From positions 1 through 64,000 of the forward strand of contig JAICWX010000002.1 of NCBI GenBank assembly GCA_025934635.1: DNA of 64,000 bases, given 5' to 3'. The notes under the pieces are model-generated. The model searched no databases and was not told the origin of the DNA. It was given only the letters and a program-made list of their open reading frames with translations. Made by a program: the position numbers and the translations under genes. Shown piece by piece: positions 50,234-58,616 of the stretch (position 1 is the stretch's first letter; the number at the start of each line of letters is the position of its first letter). This stretch comes from Streptosporangiaceae bacterium (GTDB taxonomy: Bacteria > Actinomycetota > Actinomycetes > Streptosporangiales > Streptosporangiaceae).

Positions 50234-51301
50234 TCATGGGCTTGTCATAGGCAGCTGTGATGGCGCGCCTGCGCGCGGGCCGTGGCCGAGGGCACGATCC
50301 AGGGCAAGCACAAGCATGTGACCAGCGGCCAATGCGTTCGGCAGGATGGTCTGGGCGGTGCCGGGCTGCCCGAACGTCGCGGTGACGATCAGGGTCCGGC
50401 GCCCGTGCACCTGCTGCCAGGCCGCGAGGAGAACGCATCCGCCGGCGGCCTGCGTGCTGCCGGTCTTGAGGCCGGCGATCCCGTCCTGGCCCAGCAGCGT
50501 GTTGTAGTTGCGGACCACGCCCGCCTCGGGAACGACCGCCGTGGGCATCCCCGCGATCGCGGCCAGCGCGGGCACCCGCATCGCCGCCATCCCGAGGCGC
50601 ACCTGATCGGCCGCGGTGCTGGTGGTGGACGGGGCCAGCCCAGACGAGTCGGTGTAGCTGGTGCCCGTCATACCCAGGCGGCGGGCGGTGGCGTTCATCC
50701 GCGTCAGGAACGCGGCCTCGCTGCCGGCGTCCCACCGCGCGAGTATCCAGGCCACGTTGTCGGCCGAGGGCAGCAGCAGCGCCTCCAGCGCCTGGCGCTC
50801 GGTCAGTGTCTCCCCGGCGACGACGGGCACGAGCGAGTCGCCGTCGTGAACCTGCATCGGGTAGGCGGCTGCCTCCGCTGGCAGGACCCCGATATCCGGA
50901 CCCGATCCTCCTGCGGGCAGGGGATGGTCATGCAAGATCACGTACGCGGTCATCACCTTGGCGACGCTGGCGATCGGCACCGGCCGGGTCGCACCCGGGC
51001 CGTTCACCACGCCGACGCCGCTGATGGCGGCGGCCGAGACCCCGTCGGCCGGCCACGAGATCGCGGCCAGCAGTTTCTGCCGCGGGGTGGCCGTCCCGGC
51101 GCTCGGCGTGAACGCTCCGGCGGGCGAGGTCGCCTGGGGGCGAGATGGCGCCGGCGCGGAGGGCGATGCCGTCACCTTCACCACGGTGAAACCCGCCAGG
51201 CAGGCGAGTATGGCGAGCAGCGCCAGGATGCCCCTGGGCCGTCGGTGACCGGTTCGTGCCTGGGCCGGCTTGTGCGCGGGCCGGGTGCTCAGTGGTTGCA
51301 T
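50234..51301 (-). CDS. D-alanyl-D-alanine carboxypeptidase (peptidase S11)
   Basis: 355 residues. One membrane helix/signal at residues 25-45, then an Ala/Ser/Pro linker. The serine-protease/PBP motifs are SVAK (SxxK nucleophile) near residue 113, SADN (SxN) and KTGS (KTG) near 275. It is a penicillin-binding-protein-like enzyme of class C that removes the last D-Ala of the stem pentapeptide, outside the membrane. It is divergent from a response-regulator gene, and the intergenic gap carries an 18-bp inverted repeat. It could feed tetrapeptide stems to the L,D-transpeptidase gene about 2 kb away. Confidence 0.93.
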   Translation of the reverse strand: MQPLSTRPAHKPAQARTGHRRPRGILALLAILACLAGFTVVKVTASPSAPAPSRPQATSPAGAFTPSAGTATPRQKLLAAISWPADGVSAAAISGVGVVNGPGATRPVPIASVAKVMTAYVILHDHPLPAGGSGPDIGVLPAEAAAYPMQVHDGDSLVPVVAGETLTERQALEALLLPSADNVAWILARWDAGSEAAFLTRMNATARRLGMTGTSYTDSSGLAPSTTSTAADQVRLGMAAMRVPALAAIAGMPTAVVPEAGVVRNYNTLLGQDGIAGLKTGSTQAAGGCVLLAAWQQVHGRRTLIVTATFGQPGTAQTILPNALAAGHMLVLALDRALGHGPRAGAPSQLPMTSP

Positions 51302-51346
51302 ACCCGCGACGGTGCGATACCGATTTCGCCGGTTTGTCTGGCTCAG

Positions 51347-51397
51347 GTCACAACCGTGTCACAGGCTGCCCCGGGTCGTCTGTGACACGGTTGTGAC
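51347..51397. promoter_or_regulatory. 18-bp perfect inverted repeat, candidate OmpR-type operator
   Basis: GTCACAACCGTGTCACAG (51347-51364) and CTGTGACACGGTTGTGAC (51380-51397) are exact reverse complements around 15 bases. Each arm contains two TCACA units 11 bases apart, the spacing usual for OmpR-family direct repeats. It lies between the carboxypeptidase and response-regulator starts. Confidence 0.75.
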
Positions 51398-51522
51398 ACT
51401 ACCCGGATCGGTTCATGACATCGGGGCCGCATAGTCAGGGCGGCAATACCGGCCGTCCGCCGCCCGGGGGGCGGCGCGATGCGCGGCTGGTTCGCGCCCG
51501 CGCGGAGACATAATGGCAGGTG

Positions 51523-52197
51523 ATGGCAACCGTACTGCTGGTCGAGGATGATCCGGCCGCCCGGCAAGGTCTGGAGCTGGCCCTGCGCCGTCTCGGCTAC
51601 GGGGTGCACGCCGCCGAGAGCGGCGAGGCCGCGCTCCGCGACGTCCGCGACGCCGCCGCGGACGTCGTGGTGCTCGACGTGATGCTCCCGGGACTGGACG
51701 GCTTCGAGGTCTGCCGCCGGCTGCGCCGCGGCAGCGACATCCCGGTCATCATGCTGACCGCACGGAGCGACGACCTGGACATCGTGGGAGGCCTGGAAGC
51801 CGGGGCCGACGACTACGTGGTGAAACCGGTGCAGCCCCGCGTGCTCGACGCCCGCATCCGCGCCGTGCTGCGCCGGACGGCCCAGGCTGGCTCGCCGGCC
51901 GAGACGTACGGCGAGCTCATGATCGACCGCAGCTCGCTGATCGTCCGGCGGGCTGGCCACGACGTCTCGCTGACCCCGACCGAGCTGAGGCTGCTGCTGG
52001 TCCTGTCGGGCTCGCCCCGGCAGGTGTTCTCCCGGGAGCAGCTCCTCGACCTGGTGTGGGAGCACGATTACCTGGGGGATTCCCGGCTGGTCGACGCGTG
52101 CGTGCAGCGGCTGCGGGCGAAGATCGAGACCGACACGTCCGAGCCCCGCTACATCCAGACCGTCCGGGGCTTCGGATACCGGTTCGGCCCGGTGTAG
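51523..52197 (+). CDS. OmpR/PhoB-type response regulator
   Basis: 224 residues from the ATG at 51523 (a GTG at 51520 is adjacent). Receiver with VLLVEDD, predicted phospho-Asp 52 in VVLDVMLPGLDG, Thr in MLTARSD and Lys in YVVKPV. Trans_reg_C winged helix SLTPTELRLLLVLSGSPRQVFSREQLLDLVWEHDYLGDSRLVDACVQRLRAKIE. The kinase gene follows 23 bases later. It probably binds the inverted repeat upstream of its own start. Confidence 0.96.
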   Translation: MATVLLVEDDPAARQGLELALRRLGYGVHAAESGEAALRDVRDAAADVVVLDVMLPGLDGFEVCRRLRRGSDIPVIMLTARSDDLDIVGGLEAGADDYVVKPVQPRVLDARIRAVLRRTAQAGSPAETYGELMIDRSSLIVRRAGHDVSLTPTELRLLLVLSGSPRQVFSREQLLDLVWEHDYLGDSRLVDACVQRLRAKIETDTSEPRYIQTVRGFGYRFGPV

Positions 52198-52220
52198 CCG
52201 CAGAACAGGAGGAATGCCCG

Positions 52221-53378
52221 GTGCGAACCCGACTGATCATCGCGTTCATCGTCGTGGCGCTGCTGTCAGCTCTCGCCTCGTCATGGTTCCACACCCTGAT
52301 CGCGGCCTATCGCCTCCCCGGCTGGCTGAGCGACGTGGTCCTGGGGCCGGGCTGGCTGCAGAACCTGGTGCACACCGATCCCGGGCAGCCGGCACCCCAC
52401 CCGTTGCGCCATACCGCCCTGATCATCTTCGGGGCGGAGGCCGGGTTGCTGCTCGCGGTGATCGCCGCGGCCGCCATCGCCGCTTCCCGCCGGGTTCTGC
52501 TGCCCGTCCGGCGGCTGGCGCGGGCTACGCAGCGGATGTCCGGCGGCGACCTGTCGGTCCGGATCCAGCCGCAGGGCCGGGACGAGCTCGCCCAGCTGGT
52601 CACCTCGTTCAACGGGATGGCCGGCGCCCTGGAGGACAAGGTCGGTGAGCTGGAGCAGATGGAGGCGCGCGCCCGGCGGTTCGCCGGCGATGTGTCCCAC
52701 GAGCTGCGGACCCCGCTGACGGCGATGACCGCGGTGACCGACATTCTCTACGAGCACCCGGGACTGGCCGGAGACGCCGCAACCGCCGCGCGGCTGGTAC
52801 ATCAGGAGGTGCTCCACCTCAACCGGCTGGTCGAGGACCTCATCGAGATCTCCCGCTTCGACGCCGGCACCGCCCAGCTTGTCACCGCGGACACCGACGT
52901 CGCGACGGCCGTCGGCCAGTGCCTGCGCGCGCGGGGCTGGACGGATGTATCGGCTGACGTGCCCGCGGGGCTGACCGTGCGGCTGGACCGCCGCCGCTTC
53001 GACGTCATCCTGGCCAACCTCGTCGGCAATGCCCTGCGCTATGGCGCTCTTCCGGTGACGGTCACGGCCGGCCTCCAGCCTGACGGCTACGGCGGGACGC
53101 GGCTGACCGTGGACGTGCGCGACCACGGCGACGGGCTGCCGCCCGCCGCGATCGCGCACCTCTTCGACCGGTTCTACAAGGCCGATACCGCGCGGGCACG
53201 GTCTGAAGGCAGTGGCCTGGGCCTGGCGATCGCCTGGGAGAACGCGCGCTTGCACGGCGGCCGCATTGACGCGGGCAACCACTCCGGCGGCGGCGCGCTC
53301 TTTACCGTGAGCCTGCCCGTCTACGGTCACGTTCCGGCAAGCGAAGCCGCGCCGCAGGCAGAGCCCGCCCGGCTGTGA
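52221..53378 (+). CDS. HAMP-type sensor histidine kinase
   Basis: The GTG at 52221 follows AGGAGG at 8 bases; 385 residues. Helix 1 (LIIAFIVVALLSALASSWF), a short extracellular loop of about 50 residues, helix 2 (AEAGLLLAVIAAAAIAA), HAMP (RRLARATQRMSGGDLSVRI), HisKA with phospho-His in FAGDVSHELRTPLTAMTA, and HATPase with NLVGNALRYG, DHGDGLPP and GSGLGLAIA. The design resembles CseC/VanS-type cell-envelope sensors. Its partner is the OmpR-type gene just before it. Confidence 0.95.
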   Translation: MRTRLIIAFIVVALLSALASSWFHTLIAAYRLPGWLSDVVLGPGWLQNLVHTDPGQPAPHPLRHTALIIFGAEAGLLLAVIAAAAIAASRRVLLPVRRLARATQRMSGGDLSVRIQPQGRDELAQLVTSFNGMAGALEDKVGELEQMEARARRFAGDVSHELRTPLTAMTAVTDILYEHPGLAGDAATAARLVHQEVLHLNRLVEDLIEISRFDAGTAQLVTADTDVATAVGQCLRARGWTDVSADVPAGLTVRLDRRRFDVILANLVGNALRYGALPVTVTAGLQPDGYGGTRLTVDVRDHGDGLPPAAIAHLFDRFYKADTARARSEGSGLGLAIAWENARLHGGRIDAGNHSGGGALFTVSLPVYGHVPASEAAPQAEPARL

Positions 53379-53400
53379 GGCCGGCCTGGGCGCGGGAGAC

Positions 53401-54696
53401 CTAGTCGTGGAAGACGAAGGCCTGGCCGGTACCGCCGGCCCGGGGCTGGCCTGCGAGCGTGGCGGTGGTGACCACCCCGGCCGAGCTGCCCTTCGTCCAG
53501 GCGAGCCAGGACTGCTGCCAGTAGCCCCAGCCGTTGTCCCAGGCGAGCAGGCGCGGTGAGCCGGTGATGGTCACCGGGTCGCCCCGGTAGGCGGTGTGCT
53601 GCCACCAGTCAGCGCCGTCGGCTGTCATCCGGACGCAGCCGTGGCTGCAGTTCTCGACGCCCAGGCACCACAAACCGCCGGGGCTCTGGTGCAGGTACTC
53701 GCCGCTGTCGGAGATCTGCACGTCGTGGTAGACAACCTCGTGGTAGTACCCGGCCTCGTCCGGCTTGATGTTGGGCGAGGTCATCACCACCGAGTCGTAG
53801 CTGCCCATGGTGAGGTGAATGCCGGCGGTGGTGTAGAAGTCGTTGCCGTGGGAGTCGTACCCGCCCGCTCCCCCGCTGACCGGGATCTTCCGGGCGAGCG
53901 ACCCGTTGGTGTAGAAGCGGGCGTAGTCGGTCTTCAGGTTGACCTTGACGATGTGCGAGTCGCCGATGGTGAACGAACGGGTCAGGTCGCTCGCGCCCCA
54001 AACGCCGGGTCCGGCGGGAACCCCGGTCAGGTGCGCGGCGAGCATCACGTGCTCATGGGCCGGCCAGTAGTTCTGCGGACGGAAGATGACTTCGCTGTCC
54101 GAGGCCCAGAACCACGCGCCGATGACCGGGGCGTCGCTGCGGACCTCGAGGGCATGCTCCACCGCGGCCCGGTCCGAGCGGGCCACGTCGTAGTTGAAAT
54201 TGACCATGATCGGCATGCCGACGCCGACGATCTCCCCGGAGTTGGGAGTGATGCTGGTGACCTCGAGGGTGCTGGCCACGCGCTTGGTGGTGAAGTGCGC
54301 GACCTCGGTCGTCGCCGCACCCTGGTCGTTCCTGGCGACGGCGGTGACCGTGTAGGAGGTGGCGGGCTTCAGCCCCCACTGCGTCGACCAGCTCGTGCTG
54401 CCCGGTCCGTACTGCCCGGTGACGGCGGAGTTGCCGGACGCCACCGTGACCTCGGTGAGCGTGCCGCCGGACGCCGTGACCTGAACCGGGACGTCGGGAG
54501 CGACCTTCGCCGTGCCGTCGGCCGGCGTCACGGTCACGGCCGCGAGCGGCGTGGGCTTGCTGGCCAGCCGGTGTACGGCCGGGTGATCCGCTCTTACCGG
54601 GCTGGCCGTCGCCACGTACGCAATCCCGCCCGCCAGCACGAGTCCGGCAGCCCCTGCGACCAGCCATCGTTCGTTCCGCACTACTGGCCTCGCCAT
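53401..54696 (-). CDS. L,D-transpeptidase (YkuD) with Ig-like domains
   Basis: 431 residues. A signal-anchor helix (WLVAGAAGLVLAGGIAYVA) is followed by two immunoglobulin-like domains (about 50-255), each with repeats such as ATSYTVTAVARNDQGAATTEVAHF. The YkuD domain spans about 255-385, with catalytic motif HxxxxxSHGCVRMT (Cys in NCSHGCVRMT). It makes 3-3 cross-links between tetrapeptide stems in peptidoglycan, as in mycobacterial LdtB-like enzymes. An unusual tail of about 60 residues rich in Trp follows. No lipobox Cys is present. Convergent with the kinase gene, 22 bases apart. Confidence 0.93.
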   Translation of the reverse strand: MARPVVRNERWLVAGAAGLVLAGGIAYVATASPVRADHPAVHRLASKPTPLAAVTVTPADGTAKVAPDVPVQVTASGGTLTEVTVASGNSAVTGQYGPGSTSWSTQWGLKPATSYTVTAVARNDQGAATTEVAHFTTKRVASTLEVTSITPNSGEIVGVGMPIMVNFNYDVARSDRAAVEHALEVRSDAPVIGAWFWASDSEVIFRPQNYWPAHEHVMLAAHLTGVPAGPGVWGASDLTRSFTIGDSHIVKVNLKTDYARFYTNGSLARKIPVSGGAGGYDSHGNDFYTTAGIHLTMGSYDSVVMTSPNIKPDEAGYYHEVVYHDVQISDSGEYLHQSPGGLWCLGVENCSHGCVRMTADGADWWQHTAYRGDPVTITGSPRLLAWDNGWGYWQQSWLAWTKGSSAGVVTTATLAGQPRAGGTGQAFVFHD

Positions 54697-54869
54697 CCCC
54701 GAAAGACCTGGTATTTAGCGGAATATTACAGGTACTAGCACGGTGCCTACCTCACCTGGTCACCGGGCTAGCGGCAGCTGGCCAGTACACGGGCGCAGAG
54801 CACATCCGTCACTGCACTAACAGATGCGAAATCGTAGTGCGCCGTACCCCGTTGAACACGGCAGGCGCC
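54697..54869. other. Promoter side of the L,D-transpeptidase gene and end of the esterase gene
   Basis: The AT-richer part (54705-54740) ahead of the transpeptidase should hold its promoter; no clear -35/-10 pair is seen. A GCACTA/TAGTGC repeat with 15 bases between the arms lies near 54815-54841, close to the esterase stop. Confidence 0.35.
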
Positions 54870-55760
54870 CTATACGGCCGGCGCGCGGATGGCCTGGAGC
54901 CAGTCGCCGATGCGCTCGATCGCCTGGTCGGACTCGGGCAGCAGGCCGGCGAACGCGTGCCAGACGTGCGGCATCTGGTCCCAGACCTCCAGCGTGACGT
55001 CGACCCCGGCGGCGCGGGCCTTCGCGGCAAACCGGGTCGAGTCGTCGAGGATCACCTCAGCGTCGCCGACGTGGATCAGGACCGGCGGCAGCCCGTGCAG
55101 GTCGGCGTACAGCGGCGAGGCATAGGGGTGCTCGGGATCCGCGCCGGCCAGGTACGTCGCCACACTTTCGCGTATCCCGTCCGGCTTGATCATCATGTCG
55201 GCGTCCGCGCGGGTGACCAGCGACTCACTGGTGAGCGCCAAGTCCGTCCAGGGCGATATCGCGACTGCCCCCGCGGGCAGCGGGTCGCCCGCGTCGCGCA
55301 GCGCCACCAGGGTGGCGAGGGTCAGGCCCCCGCCAGCTGAATCGCCCGCGATCGCGACGGCCGCCGGGTCGGTACCGCTCTGCAGCAGGAACCGGTAGGC
55401 GGTCAGCGCATCATCTACGGCGGCGGGAAACGGGTGCTCGGGCGCCAGCCGGTAGCCGATGCTGAGCACGCGGACCTGCGCAGCCGCCGAGATGAGCGCG
55501 ATCATGCGCCGCGCCGCGGCCGGCGAGCCGGCCTGGTAGGCCCCGCCGTGCAGGTACAGCAGCACGCGGGCGCTGTCCACGCCCGCGGCGGTCACCCACT
55601 CGGCCGGCACTCCCCCGGCGTCGGCCGGCTCGACCGCCGTCCCCGGCGGCGGTGGCGCGGCGACCGCTTCGAAGACGGCCCGGCGCTCGTCGATCCCCAG
55701 GTCGTCCAGGTCGAAGCCGCGCAGCAGGTTGTGGACCGTCGCCAGTTGCTCGCTCGCCAT
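54870..55760 (-). CDS. Alpha/beta-hydrolase esterase of the HSL (AB hydrolase 3) family
   Basis: The ATG at 55760 with GGAGG 7 bases upstream gives 296 residues. LLYLHGGAYQAGSPAAARRM (oxyanion HGG), LSIGYRLAPEHPFPAAVDDALTAYRFLL, nucleophile IAGDSAGGGLTLATL, acid in LIHVGDAEVILDDS and His in MPHVWHAFAGL are all conserved. This is a carboxylesterase/lipase of the hormone-sensitive lipase group. It stands alone; the region upstream has no gene. Confidence 0.92.
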   Translation of the reverse strand: MASEQLATVHNLLRGFDLDDLGIDERRAVFEAVAAPPPPGTAVEPADAGGVPAEWVTAAGVDSARVLLYLHGGAYQAGSPAAARRMIALISAAAQVRVLSIGYRLAPEHPFPAAVDDALTAYRFLLQSGTDPAAVAIAGDSAGGGLTLATLVALRDAGDPLPAGAVAISPWTDLALTSESLVTRADADMMIKPDGIRESVATYLAGADPEHPYASPLYADLHGLPPVLIHVGDAEVILDDSTRFAAKARAAGVDVTLEVWDQMPHVWHAFAGLLPESDQAIERIGDWLQAIRAPAV

Positions 55761-56129
55761 CGGGGTGCCTCCGTTGCCTGGGGGCGCCGACCGCCACCGC
55801 GCTAGCATCATCGCCGCGCCGGTCGCTGGCAGGCAACCGGTTATCGGCTGGTCCGCTGCGGACGGCGGCTTCGGCCCTGACCTCCTGGACCTCGCCGCCG
55901 GCCAGGTCACCGCTGCTGACCGACGAGGGGCTGCACGCCTGGCTCTCATGACCGGTAGCGCCGGACGCGGGCCAGGGTACGGGCTAGGGACTTGCCCGGG
56001 TGCGGCCCGGGCACCCGCAGCGCGATCCTGGTCCAAGGACCAGGCCGCCGGGCCGGCCAGCACGCACTGGGCCCGGTGCACGCGCATGAACCCGTTCGGC
56101 AGGAAATCTTGCTTGACTGGAGGGAAACG
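55761..56129. other. Gene-free interval upstream of the esterase and WhiB genes
   Basis: The open frames here lack support. A -10-like element is not obvious. The region must hold the divergent promoters of the esterase and the small-protein/whiB pair, the latter with GGAGGG before its ATG. Confidence 0.35.
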
Positions 56130-56330
56130 ATGGAACCGACCGCCGTTGATCACGAGGCCGTCGACCGCGAGGAGCACGTCGTGCACGCCTGGCGGGTGAC
56201 GCAGCTCATCCGGCTCGGTATCCCCGGGTCACTGGCCGAGCTCTACGCTGACCACCTGGACTGGCATCAGATCGCCCGGCTGGTCCAGCGCGGCTGTCCT
56301 CCGCGCCTCGCCCTGCGCATCGCCTGCTGA
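56130..56330 (+). CDS. Small conserved protein encoded ahead of whiB
   Basis: The ATG at 56130 with GGAGGG 5 bases upstream gives 66 residues. VVHAWRVTQLIRLGIPGSLAELYADHLDWHQIARLVQRGCPPRLALRI looks like a compact helical domain with a central W-H-Q-I-A-R-L segment, a pattern seen in small actinobacterial proteins beside WhiB genes. Its stop overlaps the whiB ATG (TGATG). Role unknown; the strict coupling suggests a partner of the WhiB protein. Confidence 0.7.
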   Translation: MEPTAVDHEAVDREEHVVHAWRVTQLIRLGIPGSLAELYADHLDWHQIARLVQRGCPPRLALRIAC

Positions 56331-56599
56331 TGAGCGACCGCGTGAACTGGCGAGACGACGCCGTCTGCCGGCATGCCGACCCGGACCTGTTCTTCCCGGT
56401 CGCCGCGACCGGACCCGCGCTGCACCAGATCGATCAGGCTAAGCGGATCTGCCGCGCCTGCCCGGTCCAGGCGCCGTGCCTGACGTGGGCGCTGGACCAC
56501 GGCGTCGCCACCGGGGTGTGGGGAGGCACGACCGAGGACGAGCGGCGCGCCATCCGCAGGGCGCGCATCAGCGGCGGGAGCCAGGCATCACCAGCCTGA
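56330..56599 (+). CDS. WhiB-family iron-sulfur transcription regulator
   Basis: 89 residues. Cys 13, 41, 44 and 50 match the four cluster ligands of the family; the ICRACPVQAPC pattern and the GVWGG motif (62-66) are intact, followed by the basic ERRAIRRARI tail. Such proteins bind sigma factor region 4 and sense redox or NO. It is most similar in layout to the short WblE/WhiB2-type members. It overlaps the small gene upstream by one base (TGATG). Confidence 0.95.
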   Translation: MSDRVNWRDDAVCRHADPDLFFPVAATGPALHQIDQAKRICRACPVQAPCLTWALDHGVATGVWGGTTEDERRAIRRARISGGSQASPA

Positions 56600-56736
56600 T
56601 CAGCCACGGCGGTGACGGCCGCGCGATGCTGACTGCCCCTTCCCCGGGCTGGCCGGCGGCGGAAGAGGCCGGAAGGTTCCTCGGGCCGGTGCGGTGAATT
56701 CCGGGGTTCTCGCCGGTATGTACCGCCACCGTGATC
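56600..56736. other. Short interval with a frame remnant preceding the chimeric sigma gene
   Basis: In frame with the downstream gene, residues such as FSPVCTATVIMPG can be read upstream of its first start, continuing a SgcJ/EcaC-like sequence. This hints that the 5' part of that gene was lost here. Confidence 0.35.
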
Positions 56737-57477
56737 ATGCCCGGCATCTACCGCAAGTCCAGGGAGGAAGTCCGCCAGGGCATGGCGGAGGGCTTCGCGT
56801 CTTTCCTTAAGGGCAGCACGGCGATCGACCAGCTGGGGACCATCCGGTTCCTGGGCGAGAACGCCGCGGTCGCGGTGAGCGAGGCCGACCGCAGCAGCCT
56901 GCGCCTGGCGTTCGCGGCCGTGCCGCAGCACCTGTCGCCGCGTCAGCGCGGTGCGCTGATCCTGCGTGACGTGCTCGGCTTCTCCGCGGCCGAGACGGCG
57001 GAAATCCTCGGCACCACTGCCGTCTCGGTGAACAGTTCCCGGCAGCGGGCGCGTACCCGGGTGAAGGAAGCCGGGGGTGAGCGGGAACCTCTCCGCGAGC
57101 CGTCGGCAGCCGAGCAGCGCGCCTGGATCGACCGCTACATGAAGGCATTCGAGCGTGCCGACGTCGAGGGTCTCAAGCGGCTGCTCACCGAGGACGTAGT
57201 CATGGAGATGCCGCCGATGCTCAACTGGTTCGCCGGCTGCGGCAACTACGGCCTGTTCATGGACTGGGTCTTCGGGGTGTGCGGAACGGACTGGCGCCTG
57301 AGGACGTCGCGGCCAACGGCCAGCCCGGTTTCGCCGCCTTCGTGCGCTGGTGGCAGGTACGAGCCGCACACGCTCCAGGTCTTCACCGTCACCGCCGGGG
57401 GCATCAGCCGGAACTCGGTGTTCCAGGGTTCCGAGGTCTTCGCGGCTTTCGGCCTGGCAGCCGGACTCGACGCGTAG
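56737..57477 (+). pseudogene. Chimeric remnant: SgcJ/EcaC-like start fused to ECF sigma region 4 and SnoaL domain
   Basis: Residues 1-50 (MPGIYRKSREEVRQGMAEGF onward) resemble SgcJ/EcaC-like DUF4440 proteins, while the following part EADRSSLRLAFAAVPQHLSPRQRGALILRDVLGFSAAETAEILG is sigma region 4 of the SigX5/SigJ class and lacks region 2. The SnoaL tail has a block (about 57298-57350) where the expected sequence ANGQPGFAAFVRWW is found one frame over, then the original frame returns for YEPHTLQVFTVTAGGISRNSVF. Two small indels therefore seem to compensate one another. Without region 2 it cannot act as a sigma factor; the frame remains open for 247 codons. Confidence 0.7.
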
Positions 57478-57483
57478 CGGCGG

Positions 57484-58500
57484 TCAGGCGGGCGGGGCCG
57501 ACGTGTGCCTGAGGACGAGCCGCGGCGGGAGGACGGTCTCGGACGACGTGCTGTGCTCGTGCTCGTCCATGGTCAGGGCGAGCTCGAGGGCCTTGCCCGC
57601 GAGGGCCGGCGCGTCCTGGGCGATGGTGGTGAGCGCGACGGTGGACAGGCTAGCGATGTGGCTGTTGTCGTAGCCGGTAACCGACAGCTGATCAGGTAGG
57701 CGGACGCCGCGGGCGCGGGCGGCGGCCATCAGGCCCGCGGCGCAGTGGTCGTTGAACGCGGCGACCGCGGTGGGGAGCGGGCCGGCGAGCAGCTGGGCCG
57801 CGGCGCGCTCGCCGTCCTGCTCGGTGAGCCCCCCGGGTATCACGCGGGCGTACGCATCCAGTCCGAGGTCCCGCATGGCGGCACGGTAGCCGCGGCGGCG
57901 TTCGGCCGCGCCCGGCGCCCGCTGGCCGTCGACGTGCACGATCGACTGGTGCCCGAGGCCGGCCAGGTGCTCGACGGCGAGGCGGGTGCCGGCGACGTCA
58001 TCGGTCCGGACCACGTCCGCGGTGCGCGCGCGCAGCGCCCGGGCGACCACGACGACCGGCATTCGTCCCGCGAGTTCCTCGATCGCCGCGCGGGGCAGCG
58101 CCGGGCCGACGAGGATGAGCGCCTCGCACCGGTAGCCGAGCAGCGACTGCACGGCCCGGTGCTCGTCGCGGGTCGGGGCCACGGCACCGAGGACGAGCTC
58201 ATAGCCAGTGCCGTCGACGGCGAGATAGAGCTGTTCCACCAGCTCGGCGTGGAACTCGTCATGCAGCCCGAAGGCCACCCCGACCATGCGGGTGCGGCTG
58301 CGGCCCAGCAGGCGCGCCCGCTGGTCGGGACGGTAGGCCAGCTCCCCGGCCGCCTGCATGACGCGTTCCCGGGTGGCGCTGCTGGCCCCGGGCACGCCGC
58401 GGAAGACGATCGACACGAGCGCTCGTGACACCCCGGCCCGCCGGGCCACGTCTTCCATCGTGACCGTGGGCGCGCGCTTGCCAGACTTCGTTACGAACAC
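57484..58500 (-). CDS. LacI-family regulator of the split sugar-oxidation operon
   Basis: 338 residues; the start may be GTG 58500 or the ATG at 58458 (MEDVARRAG). Headpiece TMEDVARRAGVSRALVSIVFRGVPGAS with hinge GELAYRPDQRARLLGRSRTR, then the effector domain (MVGVAFGLHDEFHAELVEQLYLA, GYDNSHIASLSTVALTTIAQDA). It is divergent from the Gfo/Idh gene, with two copies of TAGAGCGCTCTA between, so it very likely represses that operon and itself. Confidence 0.92.
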   Translation of the reverse strand: MFVTKSGKRAPTVTMEDVARRAGVSRALVSIVFRGVPGASSATRERVMQAAGELAYRPDQRARLLGRSRTRMVGVAFGLHDEFHAELVEQLYLAVDGTGYELVLGAVAPTRDEHRAVQSLLGYRCEALILVGPALPRAAIEELAGRMPVVVVARALRARTADVVRTDDVAGTRLAVEHLAGLGHQSIVHVDGQRAPGAAERRRGYRAAMRDLGLDAYARVIPGGLTEQDGERAAAQLLAGPLPTAVAAFNDHCAAGLMAAARARGVRLPDQLSVTGYDNSHIASLSTVALTTIAQDAPALAGKALELALTMDEHEHSTSSETVLPPRLVLRHTSAPPA

Positions 58501-58527
58501 CTCCCGGGCGCCGCTTGCAGGAAAGTA

Positions 58528-58539
58528 TAGAGCGCTCTA
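58528..58539. promoter_or_regulatory. LacI operator copy 1
   Basis: TAGAGCGCTCTA, a perfect 12-bp palindrome with central CG, 28 bases upstream of the LacI start. Confidence 0.75.
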
Positions 58540-58577
58540 GTTTTTGCTCGCGCGCGAGATTACTATTTCGTTGAGCG

Positions 58578-58591
58578 CTAGAGCGCTCTAG
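58578..58591. promoter_or_regulatory. LacI operator copy 2
   Basis: CTAGAGCGCTCTAG, a 14-bp perfect palindrome whose core equals copy 1. Centres are 51 bases apart, and it ends 25 bases ahead of the dehydrogenase ATG. Confidence 0.75.
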
Positions 58592-58616
58592 TAGCCGCCC
58601 GGATGGGAGCACAGCC

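Noticed and set aside
55761..56186. N-terminal extension of the esterase frame to 56186
   Set aside because: The extension is Arg/Ala/Pro-rich with no family match, and the ATG at 55760 has GGAGG.
58501..58616. Possible CRISPR-like repeat from the two TAGAGCGCTCTA copies
   Set aside because: Only two short palindromic units exist and they flank promoters; no array or cas gene is present.
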